This document shows, in pieces, positions 49,440 through 60,345 of a stretch of DNA of 64,000 nt. The notes under the pieces were generated by a model. That model did no database searches and was not told the origin of the DNA. It saw only the letters and a list, made by a program, of their open reading frames with translations. The position numbers and the translations under genes were made by a program. The DNA is from Cunninghamia lanceolata (Eukaryota; Streptophyta; Pinopsida; Cupressales; Cupressaceae), in NCBI GenBank assembly GCA_027924645.1, contig BSBN01000040.1, positions 2,976,001 through 3,040,000 of the forward strand. Reading direction: 5' to 3'. Position 1 is the stretch's first letter; the number at the start of each line of letters is the position of its first letter.

Positions 49440-51190
49440 ATATCAAAATGTGTGTACTCAGCCCCTAGGCGGAATTGTCTCTCTGGGGCGTCCCTGACTA
49501 GGATGGCCTTATTGCTCGTGGTGGCGGTGGTCCCATAGGCTACTGTACTATTTGATGTACTAGAACCTATGGCTACTACTGTGATGATTGCTGCACCGAC
49601 CTATCCGATCGTCCTATCCTTCGTGATACAACAACTCCTAATCGACTCCTATAGCTCTCTCTCTATCTAGCTATCACTAAACACTCATAAAGAGTCCTGT
49701 AGTATTGTGCCTCTCGGTTGGCATCATCCCCTCGTGCCTGTAGTCCTTTGAGCACCTCATCCATACTTGGCCCTAACACCTATCTTGCCTCATCGTGCTT
49801 GCGCTGGTATCTCACCAATTGCCCCTGCAGTTGCACTACCTATGCCTATAGCTGGGCATCTCCCTGAGCCTATGCTAGCTACGCCTATAACTGCACTATC
49901 TACCCCTGCAGCTGTACAACCTACACCCTATAGCTACTTAACCTATGCCTGCAGTATGGCAACCTCCTCACTATCGTCTCCTACCTCCACCTCCACCATA
50001 TCTACATCCTTCTCCTCGACCTCCTCCTCCTCGGCCTCCTCCTCACCCCTGTCTCCTCCATGCCCAGACGCCTATCCTACTAGCATCGTGAACCGAATAG
50101 ACCACTCACGTGCCCACCATGCATCATATAATGGTGTAGTACCCACATCTACCACACCCAATTGCATATCCTAGGCCCTCGACTATAGCCCATCAAACTC
50201 TATAATCATTGATCGAGGATCAATTGAAACTCCCCACTATGGTCCTATGAATGTACTCATGGGAATACAAACTCCTCCTGCGGGACATCCTGCACTATCT
50301 CGAACTTCCATAAAACTTGATCAAACATGTACTTGTTGATGATTTGATCTGTCTGCCCCATCAAATACTAGGGCTATCATACATATCACAGCTGGTCTAC
50401 ATCATCTCTCACATGCTAGCCACTACCTCCATACAACCATCTAAATATCATTGATAACCCTCCGACAATACCTCAAATCCCCTAACCTGTGATGTCATAG
50501 CACCCCTCCACAATCAAAGACATATGACTATCTCCACTCCTGCATCCTCACTATAATAGGTTGCATGATAGTGATGTGCTCCCACACCTAGATGTGCAGA
50601 AGTGTCACGCCGCATCCTAGACTGGCTCCATGCCGATACATGACTGCATCCATGTCATGATATAGGTGGGCCAACACATAGGGCCCCCATGCGAATACAA
50701 CCCTATCTCTGAACATCTGGAGCAAGACTTATCCCCATCCCACTGGAAACCCCCAAGATCTCCTGTCTGACACAAGAGTCCCTGCTATCACCCCAACCAC
50801 GAATAATGACAATGCATATAGCCTACCCATAGCTTGGGCATACTTCATCTCCGTCCTCCTGACATCGAACGACACCACTACTGGTGCAAACATTGCCTCA
50901 GTGAACATCACCCCTCACTGGTAGTCATATGTTACCCTCTCTCCATGGATGGGGATACACAGTATCCTCCATAGGTCCTCCAAAGTGATCATCATCTCTC
51001 CTGTAGGTAACAGAAAGGCACACCGCTCACTCTACCACCTCTCCACCAAGGATGTCATCAAATCCTGATGTACACATATCTCTGTCATCTCTGCTATCCA
51101 TCACAACCCCACCATCCACAGAAAAAATCTATCGGTCTGATCTAACTACCCCCAGAGCTGGCGGGTAGGTGGGTGATGCTCCCTAGACTA
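49440..51190 (-). pseudogene. Antisense plant mobile domain (PMD/MAIN-like) gene
   Basis: On the strand opposite to gag-pol: WIAEMTEICVHQDLMTSLVERW near 51.1-51.04 kb in part, then LLPTGEMMITLEDLWRILCI, matching the PMD signature (ERW..TFHLP.GEMT.TLEDV..LL). Downstream: SDRRSWGFPVGWG, FAWGPYVLAHLYHDM, GASLGCGVTLLHI. The C-terminal part (about 50.0-49.6 kb) is Gln/Leu-rich with heptads (VVQLQGQ, AQLAQAQ), then an Arg-rich stretch and MGPPPPRAIRP near 49.5 kb. Many stops and some shifts. PMD proteins in Arabidopsis (MAIN, MAIL1) act in the nucleus in silencing and genome stability; PMD genes also occur in transposons. The closest relative here is the antisense gene at 58.5-60.3 kb. Confidence 0.8.
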
Positions 51191-51261
51191 CAACACATCA
51201 TCATCATCCTCCAATCATCAAATTCTATCCCATTAATATTATTTTTCTGCTATCCATCATC

Positions 51262-51720
51262 TTGGGCACTAATCCCACTTGCCTAAGTGTTACCCACTAT
51301 GCAGGTACTGCTTCTCTCCATCTAGGTGCTAATTGGCACGCCAACGCTATTTCCTCATACCTCAACGTTGAAAGGTGTGTAGGCGCTATTCCTCTCCCTG
51401 TCCACACTGATCGACGTATAGGTGCTAACCCTGCTTGCATCAATGCTAATTTTCCTTTCATCCACTTGCCCCTTGGGCACTAATCCTACTCCCCTTAGCG
51501 CTAATCACTAGAGTAGGCACTAATCCTAGACCCAATGCTAAACCTAGCATTTTAGGTGCTAATCCCTGCTGGCTTGACTCTAATCACCCCCTCCCTGTCT
51601 CTCTCCTCTTGGTGCTAAACTCCCTTTCTAAGCACTAATTGCCTCTATCGTGCCCTAATCACTGGAGTGGGCACTAATCACGAGCCCTATGTTCTACTCT
51701 ACCCTTTAGCACCTAAAACC
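51262..51720 (-). repeat. Word array 3, upstream of the antisense PMD gene
   Basis: The leader word recurs here in the inverse orientation (TAGGCGCTAA on +, TTAGCGCCTA on -), with variants GGTGCTAA, GGCACTAA and AATGCTAA. Starts near 51265, 51286, 51304, 51325, 51343, 51364 and 51382, i.e. steps of 21 and 18 alternating; later copies are less regular (51421, 51442, 51476 and on to about 51712). Confidence 0.85.
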
Positions 51721-51954
51721 TACCCGCTTTGCCCCTCATTTATTACACCTAAATGACTCCTTTCCCAAAATCACAAAGTGTCGATAAATCACTTACCGGT
51801 TCGCCAGCTGCCACAGGTTGCAAGTACTCATACACGTACTCCCCCTAATGAAACTCATGTGGAATTCATGCCATCTCATCCTATTATCTTTTTTCTCCTC
51901 TAATCACAATTCTCCATGTGGCTATAGACAAATGAGGAGTATGGCCCCCCCAAA

Positions 51955-51968
51955 CCCCTATTTGTAGC
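51955..51968 (-). promoter_or_regulatory. Putative promoter of the antisense PMD gene
   Basis: The - strand reads GGCTACAAATAGGGG, then about 20 bases on CTCATTTG. The same arrangement is found before the antisense gene of the second element (57690-57722). TACAAATA is a TATA-like box. A possible splice donor, GGTAAGTG, lies downstream on the - strand at about 51800; it would put the word array in a first intron. Confidence 0.5.
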
Positions 51969-52268
51969 CCTGTTTACCCTAATCTTTCTTCTTTGACCTA
52001 ATTTTTCCTCCCCTATCGTCATTTTTCCTCCTCCACCTCTATTCATGATACTTTCCCCTCCCATTAGCCACTTTCTTCTTCCTTTCTCATTTTGTCACTC
52101 TTTCTCCTTTCAAGACATTGACAAAAAAATTGTTTTATTTCTTTCGCCGATCTCTTGAGGGGGCATCACCTCACCACATTCTCCTCTCCTATTAATTGAC
52201 TAGGGCATATTTAAGATCTAAAATTTCTTTGACATGCCACCAACACCTGATAGTTATGATGCCACATC

Positions 52269-52282
52269 AAAGAGGGGCAACA
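52269..52282 (+). other. Polypurine tract
   Basis: AAAGAGGGGCAACA lies directly before the 3' LTR. The second Tat-like element has AAAGAGGGGCAA at the same place. Confidence 0.85.
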
Positions 52283-53317
52283 TGTAGACACCTGAAAATG
52301 GTCACAACCACCTTCTGATATCATCAACACAATAAATCGATCCAAATTGAATAAATTCCACCATTCCACCCAACACATATGTTAATTAAATAATTCATAA
52401 TTATTTAATTAATATTTTCTCATCCCTTCCTATCGCAGAAAAAACATTTTCTCCTACTATAGTCCAAAAATAAAAAATCCATTTAAAAGACTATAGTTCA
52501 TATTCACCTCCCAAAAATTAAATAAATATTCCTATTTATTTAATCACTATTTTGTCCATTTTTGATTACTTTTGTAATCAATCATTAAATTCCTCCTAAG
52601 TGTGTGCACATGGGTTAATTAAATTAATCCTAGGTAACCCCTTCCTCCCATGCTTCTAGATGGGCACTTGTCATCTCATGTACATGACAAGTGGTGCCTT
52701 ATAAGTATGGGCAAATCTTCCTTTTGTCATACTTGTCCTTCTTTCCACTATTCTTCCAATTTTAAATTCCATGTGGCACTATTGCATTGAATTTAAAATT
52801 ACACTTGTCCTCTCTTTCAAATTTTAAATTCTTCACAAAATCCAAACCATGCCTTTTCTTAAATGAGTCCTTACATGTCATACACCTACCCAATCCTAGC
52901 CATCCATCCATTCAACCATACAATTTCATCCCTTGATCTCCCCTTGAATCTTGAAGCATCTTCCTTATGAAATCCCTTTATGCCATTTGTCCAATTCTTC
53001 TTGCTTAATCTTCACAATTGATCCTAGCCCTCCATCCTCACCTCCAAAAATCTATAAATTGAGCCCTCCCCCTCCATTTCCAACAAACAATTTGAATTTA
53101 ATGAAATTCTGCCTCATTGAGCACTTAACATTTAGCAATTAGAAATCGTTTATCATAGCATATGGCAAATGAAGAGTGTTGCATAGTGATAGGGTGCAAA
53201 TTTAGTTGATTTACGCATCTCTCTTTAGCCTAGTCTTGAGGTGACTTAGATTGATGAACTAGGGTGAATTAGGCTTGTCTAGCCATCCCTCTTGGGTTCA
53301 TCTCTTTGGTGTTCACA
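52283..53317 (+). repeat. 3' LTR of the 29-kb Tat-like element
   Basis: 1035 bp, starts TGTAGACACC and ends GTTCACA. Followed by TTATC, which matches GTATC before the 5' LTR in four of five bases. Confidence 0.9.
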
Positions 53318-53395
53318 TTATCCTTCATACATCTCATAATAGTTCTTCCTTTACATCCCTAGACATGTGAAGCCCACCCTTTCTCTTGCGATCTC
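53318..53395 (+). repeat. Duplicated block B, left copy, resumed
   Basis: CCTTCATACATCTCATAATA to the CTCACTCGCA region continues block B from 24020; the uninterrupted form is at 55095-55185. Confidence 0.8.
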
Positions 53396-55185
53396 ACTCG
53401 CAACATCTTGAAAGACGTCAAATGGGATGTTGGAAAGGCACCGCTTGTATCAACACATGATTGGTAAATATAGTGAAAAGTGTGTACCTTGCCCTTTTAC
53501 TCTCTTGTTTTACACCTACTTTTGGTCTAGTTTAAAATACATTATCTTAACACTTAATTTGGCTTCTTTTGTGCATAAGCTAACATAGAACCTAAAATAT
53601 GTTAGCCATTAGCCTATCCTAGTCCCAAATGGTTTGGACTAATTTTCTCTGTAGCCCTTCCTATACCTTGGAGTTGATTGTGGGTATGGATTTGTCCTCT
53701 AGATAAGTTCACCTCCATGACCTTGCCCTCCTAATTGAATTTTTTTTTCCCAATTTCCAAAGACAACCTTTTCGAATGAATAGACTGTGTCCTATCAACT
53801 TGTGTGCCAAATACTTCAAATTAAGAACCAAGGATCTTGTATGTAAGGACAAGCCCTAGGTCATTAGTTCATCATCGAATTATCTCATTTGATCTCATTT
53901 AAATTACATCATATAAATTTAGGCACATCAACACTTGCATAAAGTAAATACTACACAATCAACTTATCTTCTAAGCATATTGCATTTCTCCTTGGTGTGT
54001 AGTCAAACTTGTTTATCGTCAATGGGGATTGACTAGTTACCAAGGAAGTTTCCACACTTTCCCTCTACACATGAGTAGTCTCCCTAAGGTGCTTCTTGGC
54101 ACCACCCATTTCATAAACAAAATTGTATAGGTTTTGTAGATTCATAGGAGTAGAGGACATTTCAATGCCACCGGGACCAAACTATGCCAAAAGGACCAAA
54201 CCATGAGGGTGACCCCCTCCAAGAGCAAGGGAAACTTTCTAGGTACATATGTAATAGTTTAGACATTTTGATTCAGTTGTAAAAGTTAGATTTCAATCAT
54301 TGATTAGATTCTTTGTCTAATCATCCTTCATTGACTACCCAAAATCTTCAAGAATAAAGTAAGTTATTCCAACCCTTTAATTCCACTTATATTTACATTG
54401 TTGTCTCTTCATTTAGGTCTAATTATTATTTACTATTTTATATCAATTTTGTAGACTTGAATAACATTAGGCTTACACTTTATTCTCTACATTTTGGTGA
54501 ACTTCGACATTTTGAACCCCTTAGGATTTTTCCCTATGCATCCTTTATTTTTTAGTTTTAGAGCTCATATCACTCTAATTTTTCTATCCATTTTTAAATC
54601 TCATTTATCTTTTTGTATCTATGGATTTATATAGGGTTTATCCCTTCATTTATTTCACTTTTCCACACATGCTTTTTATTTCTAGATCTTAGTCATGGAT
54701 TGCCATCAACCATTGTCATTGTTTTAAATTAATCTTCTATCAAGGATTTAAACATTTTTCACAATTTATTATACTTTATCCTTTAATCCTTGATGCTCTC
54801 ATATTATTTAACCAAAAGGATGGTGATACATTTTTCATGGACACATTGTTTCAATGTGTACCAAATTTTTAATCCTTCAAGGAACTTGTCATCACTTTTC
54901 CTTTTAGATTAGATATTTTAACTTCACTAGTTCATGAGCTTCATGATGATTGTACTTCTTCCATGACCTATGATTGTGATTTAGATCTTATTACATCCCT
55001 CTACTCTCTTGATATATTTAAGGATGATGATGATTCATGTGACTATGCTCCATCTCTCTTGGTTATTCATGATATTATCATACCTAAGGATGGTATCCTT
55101 CATACATCTCATAATAGTTCTTCCTTTACATCCCTAGACATTTGAGGCCTACCCTTTCTCTTGTGAGCTCACTTGCACCTGATAG
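53395..55185 (+). repeat. Duplicated blocks A and B, right copy (unexpanded)
   Basis: 53395-54180 matches 16750-17535. 54180-54474 matches one non-coding half of the zinc-knuckle array unit. 54474-55185 matches block B. No zinc knuckle is present. It keeps the empty target sites of two LTR insertions (55070-55100). A short frame (54963-55145) shared with the left copy has no recognised family. 55186-56244 shows no recognised gene. Confidence 0.75.
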
Positions 55186-56244
55186 ACACATTTTGGACAT
55201 AGTATTGATTTTTGACACTCTTTCATTTACACAATGATATTATGAACTTATGAGCATTATGTTAGGTTGATATTGGCATTGATATTTTATTTAAAATGGT
55301 TTGATTCTATCACATCCCATTATTTTACCTATTAAATTTGTTCCTTGGGGTTCTTTTGTAGATCCTTGGAGACCCATTACATTTACTACCATGGTCTTGT
55401 TTTTTTATTTAAAACATTGAAACTCAAACCTTTGGTAAGGACCAAGTAGAAAAGTCAAGGATGCCTTATATTATATTAAAGATACAATATATGCAATCTA
55501 TCAATTGTGCACTCCTAGCAAGGTTCACATCTAGCAAGGTGATCTTGTGAATTCATTACTTCGAGTGGATTGAATTGTCAATTTTAAGGACAAAATGCTT
55601 AAGTTAATCATATTTTTTTAGAGATCATATATTGGTACTTGTTAACCTCATGCCATAGTGGTCAACCTAGGTATTTTATACTGTATTACAAGATGTATCA
55701 AGACATCCTTTCTTCAAGTGATATTTTGTGATAAATAGATATTCCTATCCTCTCATTATTTTATTTTTGGAGTATGGTTGATTTTTTATATATATTGTAC
55801 TATATTGTATAATCTTGGTTTTACCTTTTATAAGTGTTTCCCTTATATTGTATCTTTGTGCTTTCTTGAAATAAATTATTTCCATGGGTTATGGGAATAC
55901 CATTCTCCATTGTCATATATAACATTGGATGCGGTAATGGTGGTTTAATAGAGATAATTATTATCAAGAACTTGGAGACATCATTTTTTTGGGACTCAAA
56001 TCCAACCCATGTGCCATGTAGGTGCTTCCACAATTTGCATGCATGTCTATCATGGCAGTGCAATTTCATTATCAGATGAATTTCCTCGAGGGGGAGGCTC
56101 TTTTTAGGAAATCTAATAGTGGGAAAATAAGGAGCATAATGGTATTCAGGAGGACATCTATTTGAGGCATTCTATAAGAAATATTGACATGCCATGTTAG
56201 TGTGAGGGGGAAAAATCACTCTGTGATTGATAATTTGAAACTAA

Positions 56245-57390
56245 TGTAGGAACCTACTAAGATACCACAACTACTCTAGAATTCCTACTCAAATTTAATA
56301 CATCAATGAAACTAAGAAAAATGCAATAAACATAGATTATACCTTTGCAAATTGATTATCCCATGCATTCCATTGTTTCCTATCTTCTCAATGATCTTGT
56401 AGATGATAATATTACTCTCAGAAATGTACTTCTATTGCTTTCCAAGATGACAAAGAGAGGAATGGATTTATGGATAAAAATACAATGTGACAAGCCTACA
56501 ATACAAAGCTAAGATAATGATGATATGATTGATATGAAGCCATCGATAATGCTATGGATATTGATATGAAACTAGATGATAATATGCAGCTAATGCTAAT
56601 GCAAATGGGGGGGGCAAAGGCATGCTTGATTGCTTGATGGAAATTTTTGCAGCATGTACTTACTAAAGCTCTTGTGATGCAAAATGGGAGTGAGAAGCTT
56701 TCTTTTATAGGCAAAAGAGGCTCAAATCCAAGTGTCCAAAGATCCATGGTGGAGGAATGAGTCTTGTGATGTGTACGATTGAGATTGGATTAGTTGGGAT
56801 GAGAGAGATATAAGGGGGAGATGTTCCTTCTACGATGACAAGGTGGAGGAAAAAGTGTGAGTATGAGGCCACTTGTCACAATGCTCTCAAGGACCAAAGA
56901 ACAAGGGTCAAAGAAGGAGTCCTTCTTTGTAGGGTTGTTGGAAAGAATCTAGGAACTATGAGACATGTGTCTCTAAGTGTCCTTTGACTATGATGACATG
57001 GAAAGACCAAGCTCTTAAGAATAGGGATGGTTAGAGGATAAATAGGACATGCAGGTGAGGATAATTATGTAATTAAATATTAAAAATATTCAATTATGTG
57101 TGCAACATGATGAGGTATAAAGCGAGGTGGATGAGATGATGTGGATTTATAGAATTAAGACTTTAGGATAGATGATTAATTAAATAATTTGGAATTATTC
57201 AATTAAGGGTGATTTAGAAGAATTTAGATGATCTAATTAAATAAATTAATTTTTATTTAATTTTTGGAAGATTAAGATGAATGTGAATCAGATAAATAAC
57301 TTAGTATATTTATTTATTGATAGAAGAATAGGAATAAAATAAATATTAAAATATTTATTTAATTCGACTTGAGCTATTTTTAGGTGTATA
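56245..57390 (-). repeat. 3' LTR of a second Tat-like Ty3/gypsy element
   Basis: On the - strand it begins TATACACCTAAAAATAGC, a decayed version of TGTAGACACCTGAAAATGG, directly after a purine tract AAAGAGGGGCAA (57395-57406). It contains ATTAAATAA palindromes, a TATA box (CTATAAAAG, about 56710), and ends GGTTCCTACA. The inner edge is well supported; the outer edge at 56245 is my best guess (1146 bp, like the solo LTR). Confidence 0.65.
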
Positions 57391-57690
57391 TATTTTGCCC
57401 CTCTTTAAGACAATGTGTTTTATCACGTTGTTTCAAAGAACAAAAATCTTTATGATTATGATACATGCCCCAATCTTTGCCCCTGGTATAGGTTTGATAA
57501 TGCTAGGCTACCCCCTCAGGAGATTGGTTGAGTTGAATTTGGTAGAAAGGATGACGAACGATCTCACGATAAATAATAATGAATGACAAGACTTGCAGGT
57601 AAAAAAGTTGGAATGACAGAGATTGAAAAATGGATGAAGAACAAGGCTGACATGTGTAAGGTCAAACACCTCCATTTAGGGTTCACTTGG

Positions 57691-57722
57691 CTACAAATAG
57701 TGTTGTAGGGCCTCCATTCTAC
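57691..57722 (+). promoter_or_regulatory. Putative promoter of the second antisense PMD gene
   Basis: GGCTACAAATAG followed by GGGCCTCCA and CTCATTTG. The same three pieces in the same order occur on the - strand at 51967-51930 in the first element, although sequence around them has largely diverged. Confidence 0.5.
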
Positions 57723-57880
57723 TCATTTGCACACTTGTCATTTGAGGAGAGACTATAGGAGCCCTAGTTTATTGCAGAGTAGAGCAGTCAACGAAGATGG
57801 TGCGGATTCCAATAGAGGACCATAGATTCAAGAGGATTCAATGATTTGCATGGTCAACAGAGTACGAACCCCCAAGATGT

Positions 57881-58312
57881 ATGCACTTAATTTTGGTCAT
57901 CATGTATTTATTATGGTCAAAATTTTGAGTCAAAGGTCTAGGTTTTGAATGCATCATTTTACTGTTTCTGCACAAATGATAAATAGATCTACACATATGC
58001 TCCGATTCGACGCATATAGTTAGGGTTTCGGTGCATTTATGTGAAAGCACACATTTAATCCACAGTCCCATGCATTCAATATGATACCGCACATGCAAAA
58101 AAAAGTAGCACACCTGATTAGGGATTAGGCGCATTTAGATTTTTCTGTGCATTTGTCTAGGGTTTTAGTGCATGCATTGTGATGCTACGCATCTAATATA
58201 AAATAGCACTTTTGATTCCTTATTCCGTGCATATGCCCAAATTTGTACAATGATTAGGGCTACTGCGCATATGGTATAAAGTTGTGCTTTTGAAAAGTAG
58301 AGCTGCACATAT
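57881..58312 (+). repeat. Word array 4, upstream of the second PMD gene (GCGCATWTA family)
   Basis: Words of the form RYGCATWTA start at about 57970, 57991, 58010, 58031, 58049, 58070, 58089, 58110, 58129, 58147, 58168, 58187, 58206, 58227, 58245, 58266, 58284 and 58305. Steps alternate near 21 and 18-19. Variants are GCGCAT, GTGCAT, GCACAT and ACGCAT. The word differs from the YAGCGCCTA word of the first element. Confidence 0.88.
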
Positions 58313-58519
58313 GATAAAAGTAGTCAATTACTTAGCTGATTCGGTTAAGTCAGCATATCGATTGATGTTGGCTAACTGATAGGTCATCTTCGAGATTGAT
58401 AGAATCTCAGAAGAGACAATAGGATAGGTTATTGATAGGATAGCTAAGGTAATTGTTTTGATAAAAATGATAGATATGTAGCTTAGTTGTTTTGTTAACG
58501 TGCTTTGTTATTGATTACA

Positions 58520-60345
58520 GGAGGAGCTAGATAATGTGTTGATGTTGCAGGAGAGGTTTCTGGTTACTCAGCTACTTCGACCATACTTGACCGAGATTGA
58601 CCACTTGGTCCTTGGATTAGTCAGATTATGGTTTGTCTACTTTATGCTTGAGGTACGGGCAAATCTAGGATTGCTAAATGCATTGGGAGAGAGTTTTCAC
58701 ATTTCATTTGCCTACTGGGGAGATGACAGTGACCTTGGAGGATGTGCATCAGATTCTATAGATTCTAATTTAGGGAGAGCTGGTTGAGTACAAGTCACAC
58801 TCAGGAGCTAGATTGCTAGAGTGTAGATGTGTATTTGATGACGCTAAGCTTGAGGGGACAGAGATCGGTTGGGCTAATATGGTAGATTATTACGAGCCCC
58901 TACCAGCCATACTAGTAGGGTTGATTGGAGGAGTTGTTTGTCCGGACAGGAGATCTCGTGGATTCTAGGTTGGATGGGGGAGGACATTAGATCAGATGAT
59001 ATATGAGGGAACATGGTTCACTTGGGGTCCATGCATACTTGCACACTTATACCATGATTTGCATCAGTTTGTCTATGATGGAGCTGCTAGTCTATCTACT
59101 GGTGTGTCATTATTATAGATTTGGGCATGGTTACACATAGCAGTTACACGAACGATAGGCATGGGAGTCAAAGGCCATGATAGACTGTATTCATATAGGT
59201 TTTAGGAGACCCTTTCCTATCCCAAATTGGGAAAGCTTGAGTACTGGTGACATGAACTAGATAATGGGGACATAGTTGAGTGGCGACCGTATCTAGATTG
59301 TGATGTATGGGAGGAGGATGCTGCTGAGTTTCCTTATTGTTTTCAAACATGATGGTTAATAGGGAGGACTCCCTATATCTTAGAGAGAAACATCATTTCT
59401 CGTGTGCTCTGACAATTTGGTAGGGTTCAAGGGATGCCCTAGGGGACTGCCATATTTTCTCAGACGCACAAGGAGCGTTCACAATGGGGTCCAACTGTAT
59501 CATTTGAGATATCAAGAGCAGACTTCTTGCAAATTCCATATCAGGCATGGGATTTGCGGAGACATATAGTGGATGCAAGGATGACAGCTAATTTTGTGGC
59601 ACACTTTGCAGTTCATCCTGTTCCAAGATATTTGGGATCTGGAGAGTGGGCCCCGAGACTAGAGGATGAGGAGGAGGATGATGACACCCCACACTAGAGG
59701 AGGAGATGAGGAGGAGGTGGGAGAGGTGGGAGAGGTAGCCGAGGTGGAGAAGATGATGGTGGTGGGCGTGGTGGAGGTAGAGGGGATGACGAAGATGATG
59801 GGGATGATGGAGGGCGAAGGAGATTTAGACAAAGGGTGGAGGGGGTACCCCAGATACAGGTGTAGCCATAGGTGGAGGCACACGATCAGGCTTAGCCATA
59901 GGTGCAGGCACAAGTTAGACAGGATGATGGGCAGATGGCAGCCTTATGAACCCAGGTGGCTCAGTTACATGGACATGTTACATAGCTGTAGGGGGATGTC
60001 AGGACAACCATATTAGAGAAGGATATTGCCATCCAGAGATATACTAGAGCAAAGACCTTACTACAGTAGGTACAACAAACCACAACACAGGGTCCCCATG
60101 GGCAGATTGTTACAGATATGGTCCGAGCTAGGCAGGAGATCTTTTAATGGAGATCCCTGTATGAGCAAGTAGTGTCCCCAGAGCAGAGGGTGAGTACCTT
60201 CCATCTGAGCTCACGCAATAGGTCTAGGCAGACATTGTCAGAGAGCGGAGGAGTTATGGGGCCACCACCTCCTCATCCTACAGGTCCTATAGGTCTTACA
60301 GGTCCTCAGCCTCAACAACCAGCACCCTTCAGAGGTAGTACTACA
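58520..60345 (+). pseudogene. Antisense plant mobile domain (PMD/MAIN-like) gene, second element
   Basis: An acceptor-like ATTACAG at 58514-58520 precedes EELDNVLMLQERFLVTQLLR. Then FTFHLPTGEMTVTLEDVHQI (PMD signature), ILAHLYHDLHQFVYDGAASL, IWAWLHIAVTR, EWRPYLDCDVWEEDAAEFPY, ISRADFLQIPYQAWDLRRHI and HFAVHPVPRYLGSGEW. The tail has an acidic stretch, RG/RGG repeats (59700-59780), a Gln/Leu-rich helical segment and MGPPPPHPTGP near 60.26 kb, matching the tail end of the first gene. Stops and at least two frame changes. It runs opposite to pol. Confidence 0.82.

Larger units (their letters stand above)
24021..53317 (+). mobile_element. Full-length Tat/Ogre-type Ty3/gypsy retrotransposon, with nested insertions
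   Basis: LTRs at 24021-25082 and 52283-53317 start TGTAGAC and end GTTCACA. Target duplication is GTATC against TTATC (one mismatch). Order on the + strand: PBS, long leader, gag, protease, RT, RNase H, second RNase H and integrase; then a 3' region with an antisense PMD gene; then PPT and 3' LTR. The second, YFDGS-type RNase H between RNase H and integrase is typical of the Tat lineage. Removing nested elements leaves about 18 kb, a normal Ogre/Tat size. All proteins carry stops, so it is dead. Confidence 0.9.

Noticed and set aside
49767..50174. Ser/Thr-rich protein on the + strand
   Set aside because: It is the opposite strand of the PMD tail; its low complexity mirrors the Gln/Leu and Arg/Glu repeats of the antisense gene.
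59666..60016. Separate acidic, Met/Val-rich protein
   Set aside because: A shadow frame of the PMD tail: the frame continuous with the PMD motifs encodes RG-rich repeats instead.
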